64,000 nucleotides of DNA from Cryptomeria japonica (lineage: Eukaryota; Streptophyta; Pinopsida; Cupressales; Cupressaceae). This document shows positions 33,677 to 45,320 of this stretch, in pieces. The notes under the pieces are model-generated. The model was not told the origin of the DNA and did not search any database. It saw only the letters and a list, made by a program, of their open reading frames with translations. The number at the start of each line of letters is the position of its first letter. Position 1 is the stretch's first letter. The position numbers and the translations under genes are program-made. Location: the NCBI RefSeq assembly GCF_030272615.1, contig NC_081413.1, positions 337,680,802 to 337,744,801 of the forward strand, in the 5' to 3' direction.

Positions 33677-34492
33677 GAGACTTCGGCAGCCCCGACTCCT
33701 ACCTCTTGCCTCCTCCCTGCGTTTTGCATATCTCGTCCGTTGTTCGCCCATCCCGTCCGCCGTCCATGGCCGCCCTGCAAAATGTAGGGTTCAAAAAAAA
33801 AAAATTTAAAAAGAGAAAACCCTAGCTCGATTAGAGCTAGGGTAGAAGGGAAGATAAATAAGTTTAAGGAATTTTTAAAAAATAAAGTGTCAAAGAAGTA
33901 ATTTTATAATGTAATTTTAAATTAGGGTTTACATGAAAATTACTTTTAAAGTTGTGGAAAAATTTATATTTAAAATTAGTTAGGTTTTCAATTTAGATAG
34001 ATGGGGAAATTTTAATTCCAATTAATTATTTTCAGAACTAACTATTTGTGAAGCCTTAAATTTAATAGAAGGGGAAAGTTAATTCCTTGAAAACTAAATT
34101 TGACTTTGGAAAGATAATTATCCTTATCGGATAATGTCTTTAAGAAATTAATTTGACACTTTAATCCATTAAATTAAATAATGATTTAAAATGTATTTTA
34201 GGCAATATGGGTTTATTGGAGATCAATTTTATTATCTACGTCTACCATTTAAATGAGTTTAATAAATTAAACTAACGACTATATTTGATGAGAAAATAAA
34301 TTAAAACATTTAGTTTTCCGCAAATAAATTTTAATTAAGTTTCGATACTTAGTTTGTATCAGAGTTAGTTCGATTTTTGTTATGGCCAACATGTTAACAC
34401 ATGTCGTGATAGTGAACTTTGTTAATTAACTAGTTGTTTTTAAAAAAAAAAATCATTCTGTTTTTGCCCTAAATTTTGGGCATGACAGTGTT

Positions 34493-34623
34493 GGTGCTAG
34501 TGCGGTATCTGAGAATTGCATATCGATACACCATAGAACAAAAACATGAAGCCGAAACACAATATCATGTTGCCATAAATGACAACATAGTGAAACCAAC
34601 CAATAGAGTATCAATTTCCAACA
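34493..34623 (-). repeat. Element C 3' LTR, right arm
   Basis: Continues the C LTR after S and ends CCAACA at 34623, matching 40463-40593. On the plus strand a variant of the U3 near-palindrome (TTGCCATAAATGACAAC) lies near 34570. Confidence 0.88.
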
Positions 34624-34907
34624 ATCTCCCCCTTTGGCATTGATGACAACACTCACATAAAAAATAGTCAAGGTTTCATCGGATGGTTTCATCCTACCCT
34701 GCTCCCCCTGAGCTGAATATGCAAAATATTCCATATCTCCAAAAAATCCAGAACTCTATAACTCCCCCTAATGTATACAACTCTTCTTATTCTTATTCTT
34801 TTTTCACATCTATACTACTCCCCCTTTGACATCAATGCCCAAAAAGAAATTCAAAAAGGAATGTCAAAGAATAAGAACTATACAGTGAGTATCCCCAGAA
34901 AAATGTC
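34624..34907 (-). promoter_or_regulatory. Element C polypurine tract region
   Basis: On the minus strand CCAAAGGGGGAGAT abuts the LTR (34624-34637). Further copies are TCAGGGGGAGC (about 34701), a TAGGGGGAG motif (about 34763) and TCAAAGGGGGAGTAG (about 34818). Same arrangement as in elements 1, 2 and A. Confidence 0.78.
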
Positions 34908-37900
34908 TTACCGTAGCTTCATCAACTTCAAAATTTGTAGATAAGCCTTCTCCAGTAACTCCACATAAGTATCCTAGCTGGTTTTGAATGTGCCAGACAT
35001 AGATACTAGTCCACTCAACAAATGTGCAGAAGACTCTTTCTCATTTACCTCTTCCGATGTGGGTTTTCCCACCATATCCATGCATTCTTTCTTATGTATA
35101 TAGAGTGAATCCAACTAGGGACTCACCAAGCCTCTCAAACTTCTGACTCTTTTAATTATTTTGTCTCTTTCTTTCTCAAGAACATAAATTTGGTTCTCCA
35201 AAATCAAAATTTGACCATCAATTGATGTAGTCAATGAAATCAATCCATCAAAAGAGTTAGCTAAACTTGACATTTTCTCCTGAATCTCCTTTATCTTTTT
35301 ATCTACATTAGTTGTAAGTATTTTAGTGTTACAACATACCCTATATATATTTGTACATTGTTTCAAGGAATTTTATATTAGCATCAACTTTTCCTCAATC
35401 TTTTTCTTCTTTGTTTCAATTACCTGATCAAACACAACTCTCTTAGCCTAAGTAAATCTTTCTAGTGCTTGCTGCTCTGAGATTTTCTATAAGGATTGAA
35501 AGTCATTTGAGATATGCTCAGTGATTACCTTAAGCTTTCCGGATGGGCTTGTTTCATTTTCAATTTTACACCCTGGGACCAATCTATGTAGAACAGTGAT
35601 TGATTGATCTATGATCCCTTTATCTATGGATCCCTCCTTTATCAGTTTTTTGTGATGCCATCATCATCAATTCAGTGGGACTCATCTCTATGATGTTTTT
35701 ATTTTCTACCTGAGAAGTGTAAATTGACAATTATGATTGACCAACAACCAGTTCCTTGTCAGATTCCCCTATTTTCTCCTCTGAAGTTTTATCCTTTATA
35801 ACCTCCTTACTCGCACCGGTGGCTTCGCCACTTGGTGCAATTTGTGTAACTGTCGGTTCCTCTGTAAGAACAATAACCTCAACCTATATATTTGTATCCA
35901 GAGGCTAATTATCATCAATATTAGTACCCTGTACAATGTTAGTTGGTTCATTCTTTGTATTAACCGGTATCTCAGTATTTGTCTATGCATCTGTATTTAC
36001 CAGGGGCTCAATTTCCACTATCTTAATATTTTTCAAAACTGGGCGTGTAGTACCCATAATCCCCTTTCCTTTTCCTTCAACTGGGGTATCTACAGTGTTT
36101 GTCTTGGTTTCTGGTGAAGTAAAGAATCCTCTATTTTCTCCAAGAAATTTAACCCATGCTATTTGAGTCTCCTTTATTATTTTATTTACTCTTCCTAGCA
36201 TCAAACTGATTATCCTATGTTTTCTATTGATTTTTTTTGTCTACCACCTCAAGTGTCTTTTCCATTTCATCAGAAGCAATAGTAATACAAATAGATAATA
36301 GCTCCTGAATTTTAATGTGTTTATCCTCTTGCATAGCTGACAATCTTCTAGAATCTAACATGTTATACAACTCAACCAATATTTGATTTTTAATCTCTAT
36401 TAAGGCTTTCTTATAAATATCCAAGTATAATAGGATTGCTTCCTCTACCTCCCTTTGTTTATCATCCTCTAAGTTTTCATAATAAAATTGAACATTCTTC
36501 AACATGCCATCTTTAGTAATTTCATCTACTAACTTTGCACAAGTTTTAGGTAGTATGATAGTCACATTACTAGTTTCAATTGCTAAGTCGATGTCACTCT
36601 TCTTCTTCCTCTTGGTAGTACTGGATGCAGCTATAGGTGTAGCTTTAGGTGCTTGCTTCTATGCCGGTAACTTGATTGTAACTTTCCTAACTGGTTGCTT
36701 CTTAGCTTCTTCCTTTATTTCCTCTAGTTTCTTCCTAACAAACCTCTTAAATGTGAATGGTGTGTCATCCTCTGATTCTGATTCTGCAGTAACAGGCTCA
36801 ATATGAACTTTAGGATCCTTCTTTTTTCTGCCTTTCTCTGGGACAACATCAATTAGTGATTTGGTGTCCTTTGAGACCTTCTGCACAAATTTGCTTGCTT
36901 TTCCTTCCCGTTTCTCTGTTTTCTTCCGTTTGAACTCTGCTTCAACCTCTTGAGTTTTTTGTTGTGCAGTACCACAAGGATTCTCTGCCTCATCAATTGG
37001 TGCATCAATCAATGTTTTTGCATAGGCATCAAGAATTTGTGCATCCACCTCATATCCCATTTCTTCAATCCAAATCTTTCGGGGCTTAATTTCTTCCATG
37101 AGTGTCTCATCCTTCTTTACCATAAGTCATATGTTGGTAGAATAGTTTCCTACAATATGCTTAGGTACCCTTACCCTAGACCTCATAGATTTTTAAAATG
37201 CCTTAAAATACCCCCATATCTTATCATCTCTTTGGCTTCGTAAAGCAACATTTGACTGTTTTAATTGACTCCCTACCTAGATGTCAAAATCCCATTGCCT
37301 CTTACCAGAACTAGGTGTATCATTCAGGAAATATAATATTAGGCAAACTAACAAGTTTCCATACCGGAATGTACCCTTATTCTCACTCTTAATCTTTCCT
37401 AGATTTACTAGCAACTCATCAAGAATCCAACCACATAGATTGAATTTCACATTCTCTCATCATTTTTTATGCAGCCAAAATGCATGAGCTAGAAACAAAA
37501 TTTAGTCGGTTTTACTGAGTTACCTTATACTTGATGATCATGCTACCAAATTTGATGTTTGTGTCGGTGATAGTGCTCACTTTCATGGATATTTTGTCAG
37601 ATGTCGCATCGGTGATCTTCCTCACAAAATCATTTGAAACTTTCTTTTTTGGATGTTGCCCAACCGATGGCAAACCAGTGATTTCTCGGATGGCTTCCTT
37701 GGTGATTGTGTAAGGTCTGTTCAGCCATATAAATTCCCCATGTACTCTGCTCAAGACAAATCTGATTATTTCATCCTCAAACTATGGAATATCCAGAATG
37801 TTCGTAAACCCTAGTTCTTCAATATGTTTGTATGCCAGTTTGATTTTTCCAGATTCTCCCATCAGCTCACTCATATACATGCCCTTAATTTGTGAAGTTC

Positions 37901-38100
37901 CTAAGTCCTCGATGTGACAATGAATATATGCCCTAACATCCTCTACATAGACAACTCCCTCCAAAATGCGAGAAAATGCTCCAACCAAATCTTCCAGGGT
38001 AGCCACATGTGGATTTGAAAATTGGCCTGGGGCGGTCCTTGACCTCTACTACAGTTGGGTTTGCAACAAAAATAGGAATAGAAGATTATTCTACTTCCAT
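34908..38100 (-). pseudogene. Element C ORF2: conserved protein of unknown function
   Basis: Homologue of element 2 ORF2, read from the ATG at 38100 to the TAA at 34908 with several stops and frame changes. Shared landmarks in the same order: FVANPTVVE; RAYIHCHIEDLG; FEDEIIRFVLSRVHGEF; TDATSDKISMKVSTITD; DETLMEEIKPRKIW with MGYEVDAQILDAYAKTLIDA; a Lys-rich nuclear-signal-like stretch (TTKRKKKSD); AILLYLDIYKKALIEI; acidic/Val-Thr-rich linkers; and a C-terminal coiled coil (35366-35115). I see no polymerase, protease or membrane motif. Function unknown. Conservation across two diverged elements suggests it was a real protein of this family. An envelope-like Sirevirus ORF is one alternative. Confidence 0.7.
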
Positions 38101-38434
38101 GTTTAAGATACATACCTTTTGATCACTCTTGGTGAAAACCTCCAACAAATTTTTCATACGCCAGTGAGATCGCTCAAGAAATTTGATTGCTTCTGAATTG
38201 CCTTTGATAGCACTTAGTCACTTTGAATTGCTCTGAAATCATTTTGAATGCAGGGTGATTAACAATAAAGTGTATTTGACCTTTTAACCTTCAAGAAAAA
38301 CCCTAATATTCCATTGACATAAATGACTATCGGTGAAAGATACCGGATCTCGCGCATAACATATCCATGCTGGATAATCCTCTCCAATATCTGGAACATT
38401 TTCCAGAGCCACTTCCCAGGGCATATGCAGCATT

Positions 38435-39583
38435 TTAATGAATCTTGCCTACCCCTAAGGCATCTACCTTAGATACTAGATGAGCTCCCTGTCGGCGCAG
38501 GAGCAGCCTCTTCTGCCAGATAAGTAACGGGACATTCCCATATGATGATTGTTCTTTAGTCTTCCTAACCCATTTATGAGTATGATCATCCCAGATTTCA
38601 CTAACCTTCTCTTTTCCTTTCTCATTTGATCCTCCATTACTAACCGATGGATTTTTGCATTTACAAAACTTAGCATTATTTCCAACCTCATTACATGCAT
38701 AACATGTAACATTGTTCCTTTTAATTACTTTGTTATAACCGGTGAAATTGCTTGACCTACACTGATTAGCCATATGTCCAAATTTTTCACAAGCATAGCA
38801 TTTAACATTCATTCTGTAATCTTCTGTCTTATGACCAGATTTATTGCATTTAGAACATTTACCAGAAGCTGAATCAGGGTTCTGATCTTCTCTGTTTTTA
38901 CATTGCCTAGCTATGTGACCAAATCTATTGCAAAAAAACCATCTACCATTGAATTTATAAGTATTAAATTGTCTTACCAGTGCCTTATGGTTTTGATCTT
39001 CATTAGTAGTATCTAAACTCTATCCTTGCTCAAATCCAAGTCCACTGTAATCTCCAATCTGCCTTTGTCTTTTCAATAACTCATCAAGCTATGCTGAGCT
39101 GATCTTGAATTTTTATTTATACTCACTTGCACTAGTTAAATCTTCTCTCAGTATTATCATTTGTCTCTCAAGCTCTTGTTCATTACTCTGGGATTGTACA
39201 AAATCAGTTCTTAACATATCATTTTCATGAACCAACCTACCACATTCTTCAAATTTTTTCCTTAGGGATACATCAAGATTTTCTTCCTTCTTCGTTGTGT
39301 CCTCAATCTTCTTTGTCATCCTCATAGTTATAACTTGCATTTCATTCTTCATAACCATGTTCTCCTTACTCAATTTCTAACATTGTTCCTTAAGTGCATC
39401 TTTCTCTCCATCATCCCGATTTTACAAAAGTTCCTTCCTCCTAGCTTGAACAGATGATAGTCTTTGTTGTAGGACAAGAATGAATTCCTTAGCAGAATTC
39501 AATTAATCTTATAGCTTTAAGTTCTTCAACCTCTTAGCATCATAATCTTCAAGTACCATCTTAAGTTGCTTCTCCAAAGCCAT
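38435..39583 (-). pseudogene. Element C ORF1: coiled coil plus four zinc knuckles
   Basis: A single frame of 383 codons from the ATG at 39583 to the stop at 38435, with several in-frame stops but no frameshift seen. Residues 1 to about 165 are coiled coil. A GLGFEQG motif follows, as in element 2. The knuckles are FFCNRFGHIARQC (first Cys lost), CSKCNKSGHKTEDY (last Cys lost), CYACEKFGHMANQC (intact) and CYACNEVGNNAKFC (His changed to Asn). The tail is Lys/Glu-rich. Probably an RNA-binding Gag-like protein. It has no capsid domain. The element 2 copy has the same layout, so this short form is typical of the family rather than a truncation. Confidence 0.8.
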
Positions 39584-39635
39584 ATTTATGGATTCTAGTT
39601 TCAGGATCTTCCTCAAGCTGTTAAACTTCCTCCAA

Positions 39636-39656
39636 GGTACAAGGCTCTAATACTAA
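39636..39656 (-). other. Primer binding site of element C (degenerate)
   Basis: On the minus strand TTAGTATTAGAGCC follows the LTR end at 39658. It resembles the initiator-Met site TGGTATCAGAGCC with several transitions. Confidence 0.6.
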
Positions 39657-39657
39657 T

Positions 39658-40593
39658 TGTTGGAAACCAATAACACTAAGAGGGGACGGTGAATCAGTGT
39701 TATACTAGAATAGTAAATTTTAGCCTTATTAAAACATGCATACACCAACTGGTATACTGGTACATACAGTATTGAAATAAGTAAAGCAACTAATAAGCCA
39801 ATCACATAAATGAGAAACATAACACATAAATTTATATGTGCAAAACCTCAAAGAGGAAAAACTACGGTAGGATTTGTGACCCACAATATCAATCCATAGG
39901 CCATATGAAGAGATATTACAAAATATGAGGGGCTTGCACTTGCAAGTAGGCTTATAGACTAGATCACACTACTCAATCACAATAGGAGCCTCACTAGCTA
40001 CATAAAATTCTAGACTACAATTCGAAGAAGTGAGAACTACTAAGATAGCATCTTCTATGCTAGAATATAGTTCTGGTTTAAGCTCTATCTATTCCGACCT
40101 GAATTCCTAAACTAATTACTGGAATAACCCTTACAATAATTTCCTCACATACATGATCTCTCTAAATTATATTGCATTCACATATCCATAATCCCCTATA
40201 TCATATTTTTCATGTATATCAAAATGATCTATCAAACCGACTTATGTATCATATACAAATTTTGCATGCCTTATGTCGGCTTACAAAGATATATACAAGT
40301 ATCAAATTATATGTCGCCCAGATAACACAAATGCATAAACATTAAAATAAATTGTCAACGCTGGATCCAAGATATGTTGGCCTCCAATAATGATAACCTT
40401 TACTAAACCATGCTAGCCTGCATTGCTGGTGATCAAAGAAATCCTTTTGTCCTGCCGGTGCCGGTGTCGGTGTAGTATCTGAGAAGTGCATGTCCGTACA
40501 CCATAGAACCAAAACATGAAGCCGGAACACAATATCATGTTGCCATAAATGAAAACATAGTGAAATCAACCAATAGAGTGTCAATTACCAACA
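39658..40593 (-). repeat. Element C 5' LTR
   Basis: 936 bp, TGTTGGAAACC to ACCAACA on the plus strand, homologous to the split 3' LTR. Reversed C-tract GAGGGGACGGTGAATCAG at about 39681. Confidence 0.9.
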
Positions 40594-40598
40594 CACTC

Positions 40599-41820
40599 CA
40601 TTACACATAAATGAACATCATGTTAATGAAGGTATATGTATCATGACATGACTACCATAGAGATCTAGGCATCACACGTACGACACATACTATGCATTGT
40701 ATATGCATAGTACCTACGTAGGTGCACCACATAGATAGGTTCTTTGAGAGGGGTACCATCCATGGAGGATAAACCATAGGCACATGAACCATGAACAAAC
40801 ATGATGATGTATGGACCTAATCAATTTAGGTTGAACTTCCCTCTTTGATCAGGTGGCACGTTGATGTTTCTCTGATTCTCATAAAGAACCAGGTCACCTA
40901 TTTTAAAGGTTCAGGGTAACACACTTTTGTTGTATTTCCTAGATAGAGACTTTTGATAATCTTGGATGTGTTGAAGGGCCTTTAGATGATGCTCATCTAA
41001 CAACTCAATATGATTTATATGAAGAGTACGGTAAGAGTTGTCATTGATAATCCCTTTCAAGGAGATGCGTAAGGACAAAATCTCTAATTCGAGGGGTATG
41101 ATAGCATCACTACCACACATGAGGTTATAGGGTGTCATTCCAGTAGCCATACAAACACTTGTGCGATAGGCCCATAACTCATACACTAATTGCACATGTC
41201 ATTCCTTACCATGTTTAGTAACAGTCTTACGTTATATCTACTCAATGGTCTTGTTAGATGCTTCTGCTTGACCATTGGACTGAGGATAGTAAGGTGTGGA
41301 GAAATGATGCTAGATATGGAATTTTTCAAGAAACTTCTTAGCCTCTTTGTTCTTAAATGTCATACCTATTATCAAAGACAAGAGTAGCAGCTAAACCAAA
41401 GTGAGAAATATAATTGTCCATAATAAAGCCATAGATCATATCGGCAACAGTCGATCTCAACAGTATGGCTTTGACCCACTTCATGAAATAATCTGTAGTG
41501 GTAATGATGAAGACATGACCCTTAGATGAAGGAGGAGATATTTTATCGATGATATCCAACCCCCATGTTCAAAAAGGCCACAAAGAAACCTGACTACGGA
41601 GCTCCTACGCAGGAGCTCAAATCAGATTGTTGTGTTGTTGACATTGGGGGCACTTCTTGACAAAAGAAAAAGAATCTTGTTCAATTGTTTACCACTAGTA
41701 CCCCATGTGGATTAATTTATGGATCAAATATTTTCCCTTAAAATGTCCACCTCCAGAGCCGGAATGGGCCTCTTGAAGGGCAAGAGGTATTTCATCTTTT
41801 GTTAGACAATGCAAAGGAAG
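40599..41820 (-). pseudogene. G1 integrase
   Basis: On the minus strand the zinc-binding HHCC region (HSGSGGGHFKGKYLIHKLIH then a KKCPQCQQHNN segment) leads to the core: WGLDIIDKISPPSSKGHVF with TTTDYFMKWVKA (first and adjacent Asp), LVFDNRYDI (second Asp), and STPYYPQSNGQAEASNK with the catalytic Glu. A C-terminal part follows (VYELWAYRTSVCMATGMTPY, then TFKIGDLVLYENQRN and an LGPYII segment). It would insert G1 cDNA into the genome. Stops and at least one frameshift are present. After it comes element C, then the antisense PMD pseudogene. Confidence 0.85.
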
Positions 41821-42039
41821 ATTGTTATATTATCTCCTATAAAGATTATTAGATAAGAGAATGTAGTGAGCAGCCAACTTCTGAATCTCCACAAGTAAAC
41901 TTTTACTGGCATCATTGGGAAAGATTTTGGCCTTTAGGTAATTGAAAACATGTGCAAACCATTCTATTGATTCAAGATGGACACACATGAGATTATCGAA
42001 TTGGGTTTGATCAAATATAGCTAGATAATGGAGGAATTT

Positions 42040-42460
42040 TACCACAAAGTAGTATTCGTCCTAACCAAAGTCCGAGACTACAAGGGAAGCGACACTTACC
42101 ATTGAATCTGCATGACAATTTTCTCTTCATGAGATATTGTTGATCATGTAAGTAGTGAACTATTCTAGTATATTTAATACTAAATCCTTATACCGGGACA
42201 ACTTCAATTGGTTAACACGATAATAACCTATAACCAAGTTTATGATAAGTTTTGAATCTCCATGGATGTAGATGTTTTTCACTCCCATGGAAATCATGAC
42301 ACGGAGCCCTACAATCAAGGCTTCATACTTAATGAAGTTGTTGGTACAATGAAATTCTAAATGGAATGAGAAAGGAACTATCTTTCCTTTGGTTGAAACA
42401 AAGACTACACCCTCTCCTAAGCTAGTCTAACACCTCGATCCATCAAAATACATGTCCCAC
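42040..42460 (-). pseudogene. G1 second (archaeal-type) RNase H
   Basis: Directly after the RT-linked RNase H the minus strand reads DMYFDGSRC (first Asp), a GEGVVFVS segment, LEFHCTNNFIKYEALIVGLR (Glu), YIHGDSKLIINLV (Asp) and RENCHADSMVSVAS (last Asp). This is the D-E-D-D pattern of the additional RNase H found in Tat-type plant gypsy elements. It probably took over or supplemented RNA removal during reverse transcription. All four catalytic positions can be read, although two stops interrupt the frame. Its presence is the best evidence for the lineage of G1. Confidence 0.82.
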
Positions 42461-43973
42461 ACGGAGTTGTGAACACCAACCAACACATCCTCATTAGGGA
42501 AGAGGTTCAAGGTAGTAAAGGATTTCTCTGAGGGGGCATCGACCAATTGATCAATGATGACTTTCCCTTTGATTGAATTCTGAGTTATGAAATTCAAGTC
42601 AAATTTAGAGAGCAACATCACCCACTTGGCCAACCTTCCTAAGAGATCGGACTTTGCGAAGAGGTTCTTCAGGATATCATTCTTAGTAATGACCCATGTT
42701 TCTGCATGAAGGATGTAATGTATTAGTTTTTGAGTCACAAAGACAAGAGATAAACATTTATTTTCCACAATGGAATATCAGGTTTTGTACTCTATCAAAG
42801 TACAACTAATGTAATAGACTACTCTTTCTTGACCTTCATCATCGCCCTGAGCTAACAAAGTTGCTAGAGCGTGAGATGAGGCAGAAATGTACAGGAAGAA
42901 AGGTCTATCAGACATAGCTAACATCAGGATGGGAGGATTAGCCAAGTAATCTTTTATGAAATTGAAAGCTTTTTGACACTCTTAATTCCACTTGAAACGA
43001 GTATATTTCTTCAGTAGTTGCATAAAGGGGAGAGTACGATCAGCCAATTGTGCTACAAATTGGTGAATGGCCTGAATCTTCCCTTGCAAAATATGAAGTT
43101 GATAGATATTATTAGGTGGAGGAATTCTCATGATTTCATTTATTTTATCTGTATCTATTTCAATCCCTTGATAGGAGACAATGAATCCCAGAAATTTTTT
43201 GGCATCCACACCGAAGACACACTTGAGGGGATTTAGTCTCATGTTATGCAATTGAAGCCTTTCAAAGACCAGATGAATATTTTTGATATGCATTTTACAC
43301 GCTAAAGACTTCACCAAGATATCATCAATATAATATTATAGGATCTTATGGATGAAATCATGGAATATCAAGGTCATGGCCTATTGATAGGCGGATTTTG
43401 TATTTTTCAACCCAAACAGAATGACAATATAGAAAAAGGTTCCCTAGGGGGTTGTGAAAGTGGTTATATACTAATCTTTCAGGTGAATACGAATCTGATT
43501 ATAACCCAAGAGTCCATCCTTGAAATGAAGAAAAGCATAGCCAACGGTCAAATCCACGATTGTGTCAATGTTCAGGAGTGGAAAGTCATCCTTGAGAGAA
43601 GCTTTGTTCTCATCCCAAAATTCAATGCAGATGCGAATCCAACCATTAGGTTTACTTACTGGGACAATGTTTCAGATCCAAGGTGAATAGTTGATGGGAT
43701 GGATAAAACTATCTTATAAGAGCTTCTCTATCTCATTCTTGACTAATAAGGCCACCTTGGGATTCATCTTTCTAATCTTTTACTTCACCGACTTAGCACA
43801 GGACTAAGCACAATTTTGTGTACATAAATTGAGTCATCAATGCTAGGCATCTCTTCATAAGTCCAAGAAAAGATGTCAAGAAATTGATGTAAAAGATGAA
43901 AATATTCTATGAATTCCTTGGGAGATAATAATTTCCTAACTTTGATAGCTTTTTTAGGAGTCTTATCACTCAT
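42461..43973 (-). pseudogene. G1 reverse transcriptase and first RNase H
   Basis: RT begins with FLDIFSWTYEEMPSIDDS and the VHKIVLSP segment (about 43880). It continues through PVSKPNGWIRICIEF, FPLLNIDTIVD and the catalytic YYIDDILVKSLACK (about 43335), then FERLQLHNMRLNPLKCVFGV and FLGFIVSYQGIEID. The connected RNase H follows: ILMLAMSDRPFFLYISAS (usual Asp replaced), VVYYISCTL, and WVMLLSKFDLNFITQN. Stops and frame changes interrupt it near 43350-43700 and 42770. RT and RNase H would copy element RNA into DNA. The gypsy identity is clear. Confidence 0.87.
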
Positions 43974-44282
43974 GATAATTTCAGTAGTTTCCCCACTAAG
44001 GAGTGCACTACAGTCTCTTGGATGAGATGTGGATATTTGTTCTTCATTTCAAGATAAAGGTGCCCCCTATGCAATGAATTCCCCAAAATATGCCTAGGTA
44101 TTTAGAGAGTAAGGGAATCGACATTTATGATGATAAGAGGGAAGCTCATCATATGCTCCTAGAAATTCCTTCAATGATTCTTTCAAAGGGAACAGGTCCA
44201 AGGGAATTTCCTTAGGTGACGCATCACTATCTATGAGTTCTATATGGACAAGCTTGAGAGGAAGGGGGTCGATTGAAATCAT

Positions 44283-44969
44283 GTTAATAGCTAATCATGG
44301 TTATGCCTTTTGACCCGTATGATGGTATCCCAGTCCAATGTTGTGGTGATGAGGTTTGGCTTCTAAAGGAATTCTAATACCATGTCCTTTGGGTCCACAA
44401 CCCTTTCTATCATAGCCAAGCTAAGATACCAGCTTATATCTAGGACCATAAATGTTTTGTAATTCTTTGAACAATGGTTGTTTTGTATAGAAGAGGTGAT
44501 CAACATGATAAGTGTCTACTAACTTTATGGATGCATAATCATCTTTTGTAGTTGAGGTGAATGAGATCTTGGGAAAACTCAGATGAACAAGATTTACTTT
44601 ATACATGCCAACATGAGAATTGGTGAAATATAAAGAACCCCAATCATCACCTAAGCATGCATTCATTTTTTATGGAGAGGGTAATTCAACTGAAGGAGAC
44701 TTATAAGAAGTAGACTCCAATGTTTTCACTTTGGGAGGATCTACTTTCAAGGATTTTCCTTTTGAAGAATCTTGCTCCTCAGATGATCTCTCTTTCACAA
44801 CATCTTTAATTTTAGTGACTTCTTCCTTCTTTTGTTCTTTCTTTTTAGGGGATGAAACAGAGGTAGAAGTTGCCACCAAAGAAGAAAAAGTAGGTACAAA
44901 GTTTTGGAATGAAGGTGAAATAGAGGCTTGACCAACTGTTGCTATTTGAAATAACTGTATAGCCTTGGG
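44283..44969 (-). pseudogene. G1 protease-to-RT linker
   Basis: Broken minus-strand frames lie between protease and RT. One is Ser/Lys/Glu-rich (within 45047-44670) and another (44666-44421) includes an LVDTYHVDHLFYTKQ segment. Such long, poorly conserved linkers are usual in Tat-type Pol. I recognise no domain. Confidence 0.5.
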
Positions 44970-45320
44970 ATCATCCTTAATTATGACAACTTGATTATTA
45001 TCTACAAACTTCACTGATCCATGAAGTTTAGATGAAACAACTCCCAAAGTGTGAACCCATTATCTCCCTAAAAGGAGGTTGTATGACAAAGGGCATAGCA
45101 TCATGTGCACAAGGGTTGGGATAGTGACAGGTCTGACCTTCAAGGACAATATGATAGTCCCTACAATGGTTTTACCACTATTGTCAAATCCTCAAATGAA
45201 TAAGGAGGCTGCCAAAGAATTTGGGTCCACCTTGATCTTTGGCAATAAATGTAAACCATAAACATTTAATACAAAACCTATATTAAAAAGTGTTCATCTA
45301 ATACCAATGCCATTTACATG
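44970..45320 (-). pseudogene. G1 aspartic protease (degraded)
   Basis: The C-terminal half is readable: YNLLLGR, then WVHTLGVVSSKLHGSVKF and VDNNQVVIIKDDPKA. This matches the LLGRPWxH and VPSTxHQKLKF end of Tat-type proteases. Upstream, LVPNVYGL-like sequence near 45260-45290 stands where the catalytic D-G-S and following residues should be, but the catalytic Asp cannot be read. The enzyme would have processed G1 Gag-Pol. Confidence 0.65.

Larger units (their letters stand above)
30417..34487 (+). mobile_element. Gypsy solo LTR S, 4,071 bp
   Basis: Begins TGTGAGGCCTCACC, ends TTTTGGGCATGACA, and is flanked by perfect GTGTT duplications (30412-30416 and 34488-34492). The interrupted C LTR aligns with its partner across the junction once S and one GTGTT are removed. 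No gag-pol is inside; long stretches are AT-rich. It contains a TA microsatellite and a G+C-rich hairpin array. The start resembles that of LTR F (CCTCGACTCAG versus CCTCGATCAGA), and F is of similar length, so both may belong to related gypsy families with very long LTRs. Confidence 0.88.
29607..40593 (-). mobile_element. Pol-less copia-like LTR element C, with nested solo LTR S
   Basis: Minus-strand order: 5' LTR 39658-40593, PBS, ORF1, ORF2, PPTs, and 3' LTR 29607-34623 (941 bp without S and its duplication). A perfect 5-bp target duplication, CACTC, flanks it (29602-29606 and 40594-40598). No protease, integrase or RT motif lies between the LTRs. ORF1 and ORF2 match element 2 in order and motifs. 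It lies in G1 just downstream of the integrase. Confidence 0.9.

Noticed and set aside
33486-33809. 107-codon plus-strand frame over the hairpin array in LTR S
   Set aside because: Its sequence simply repeats the 34-bp unit; there is no domain and its position inside a solo LTR argues against a gene.
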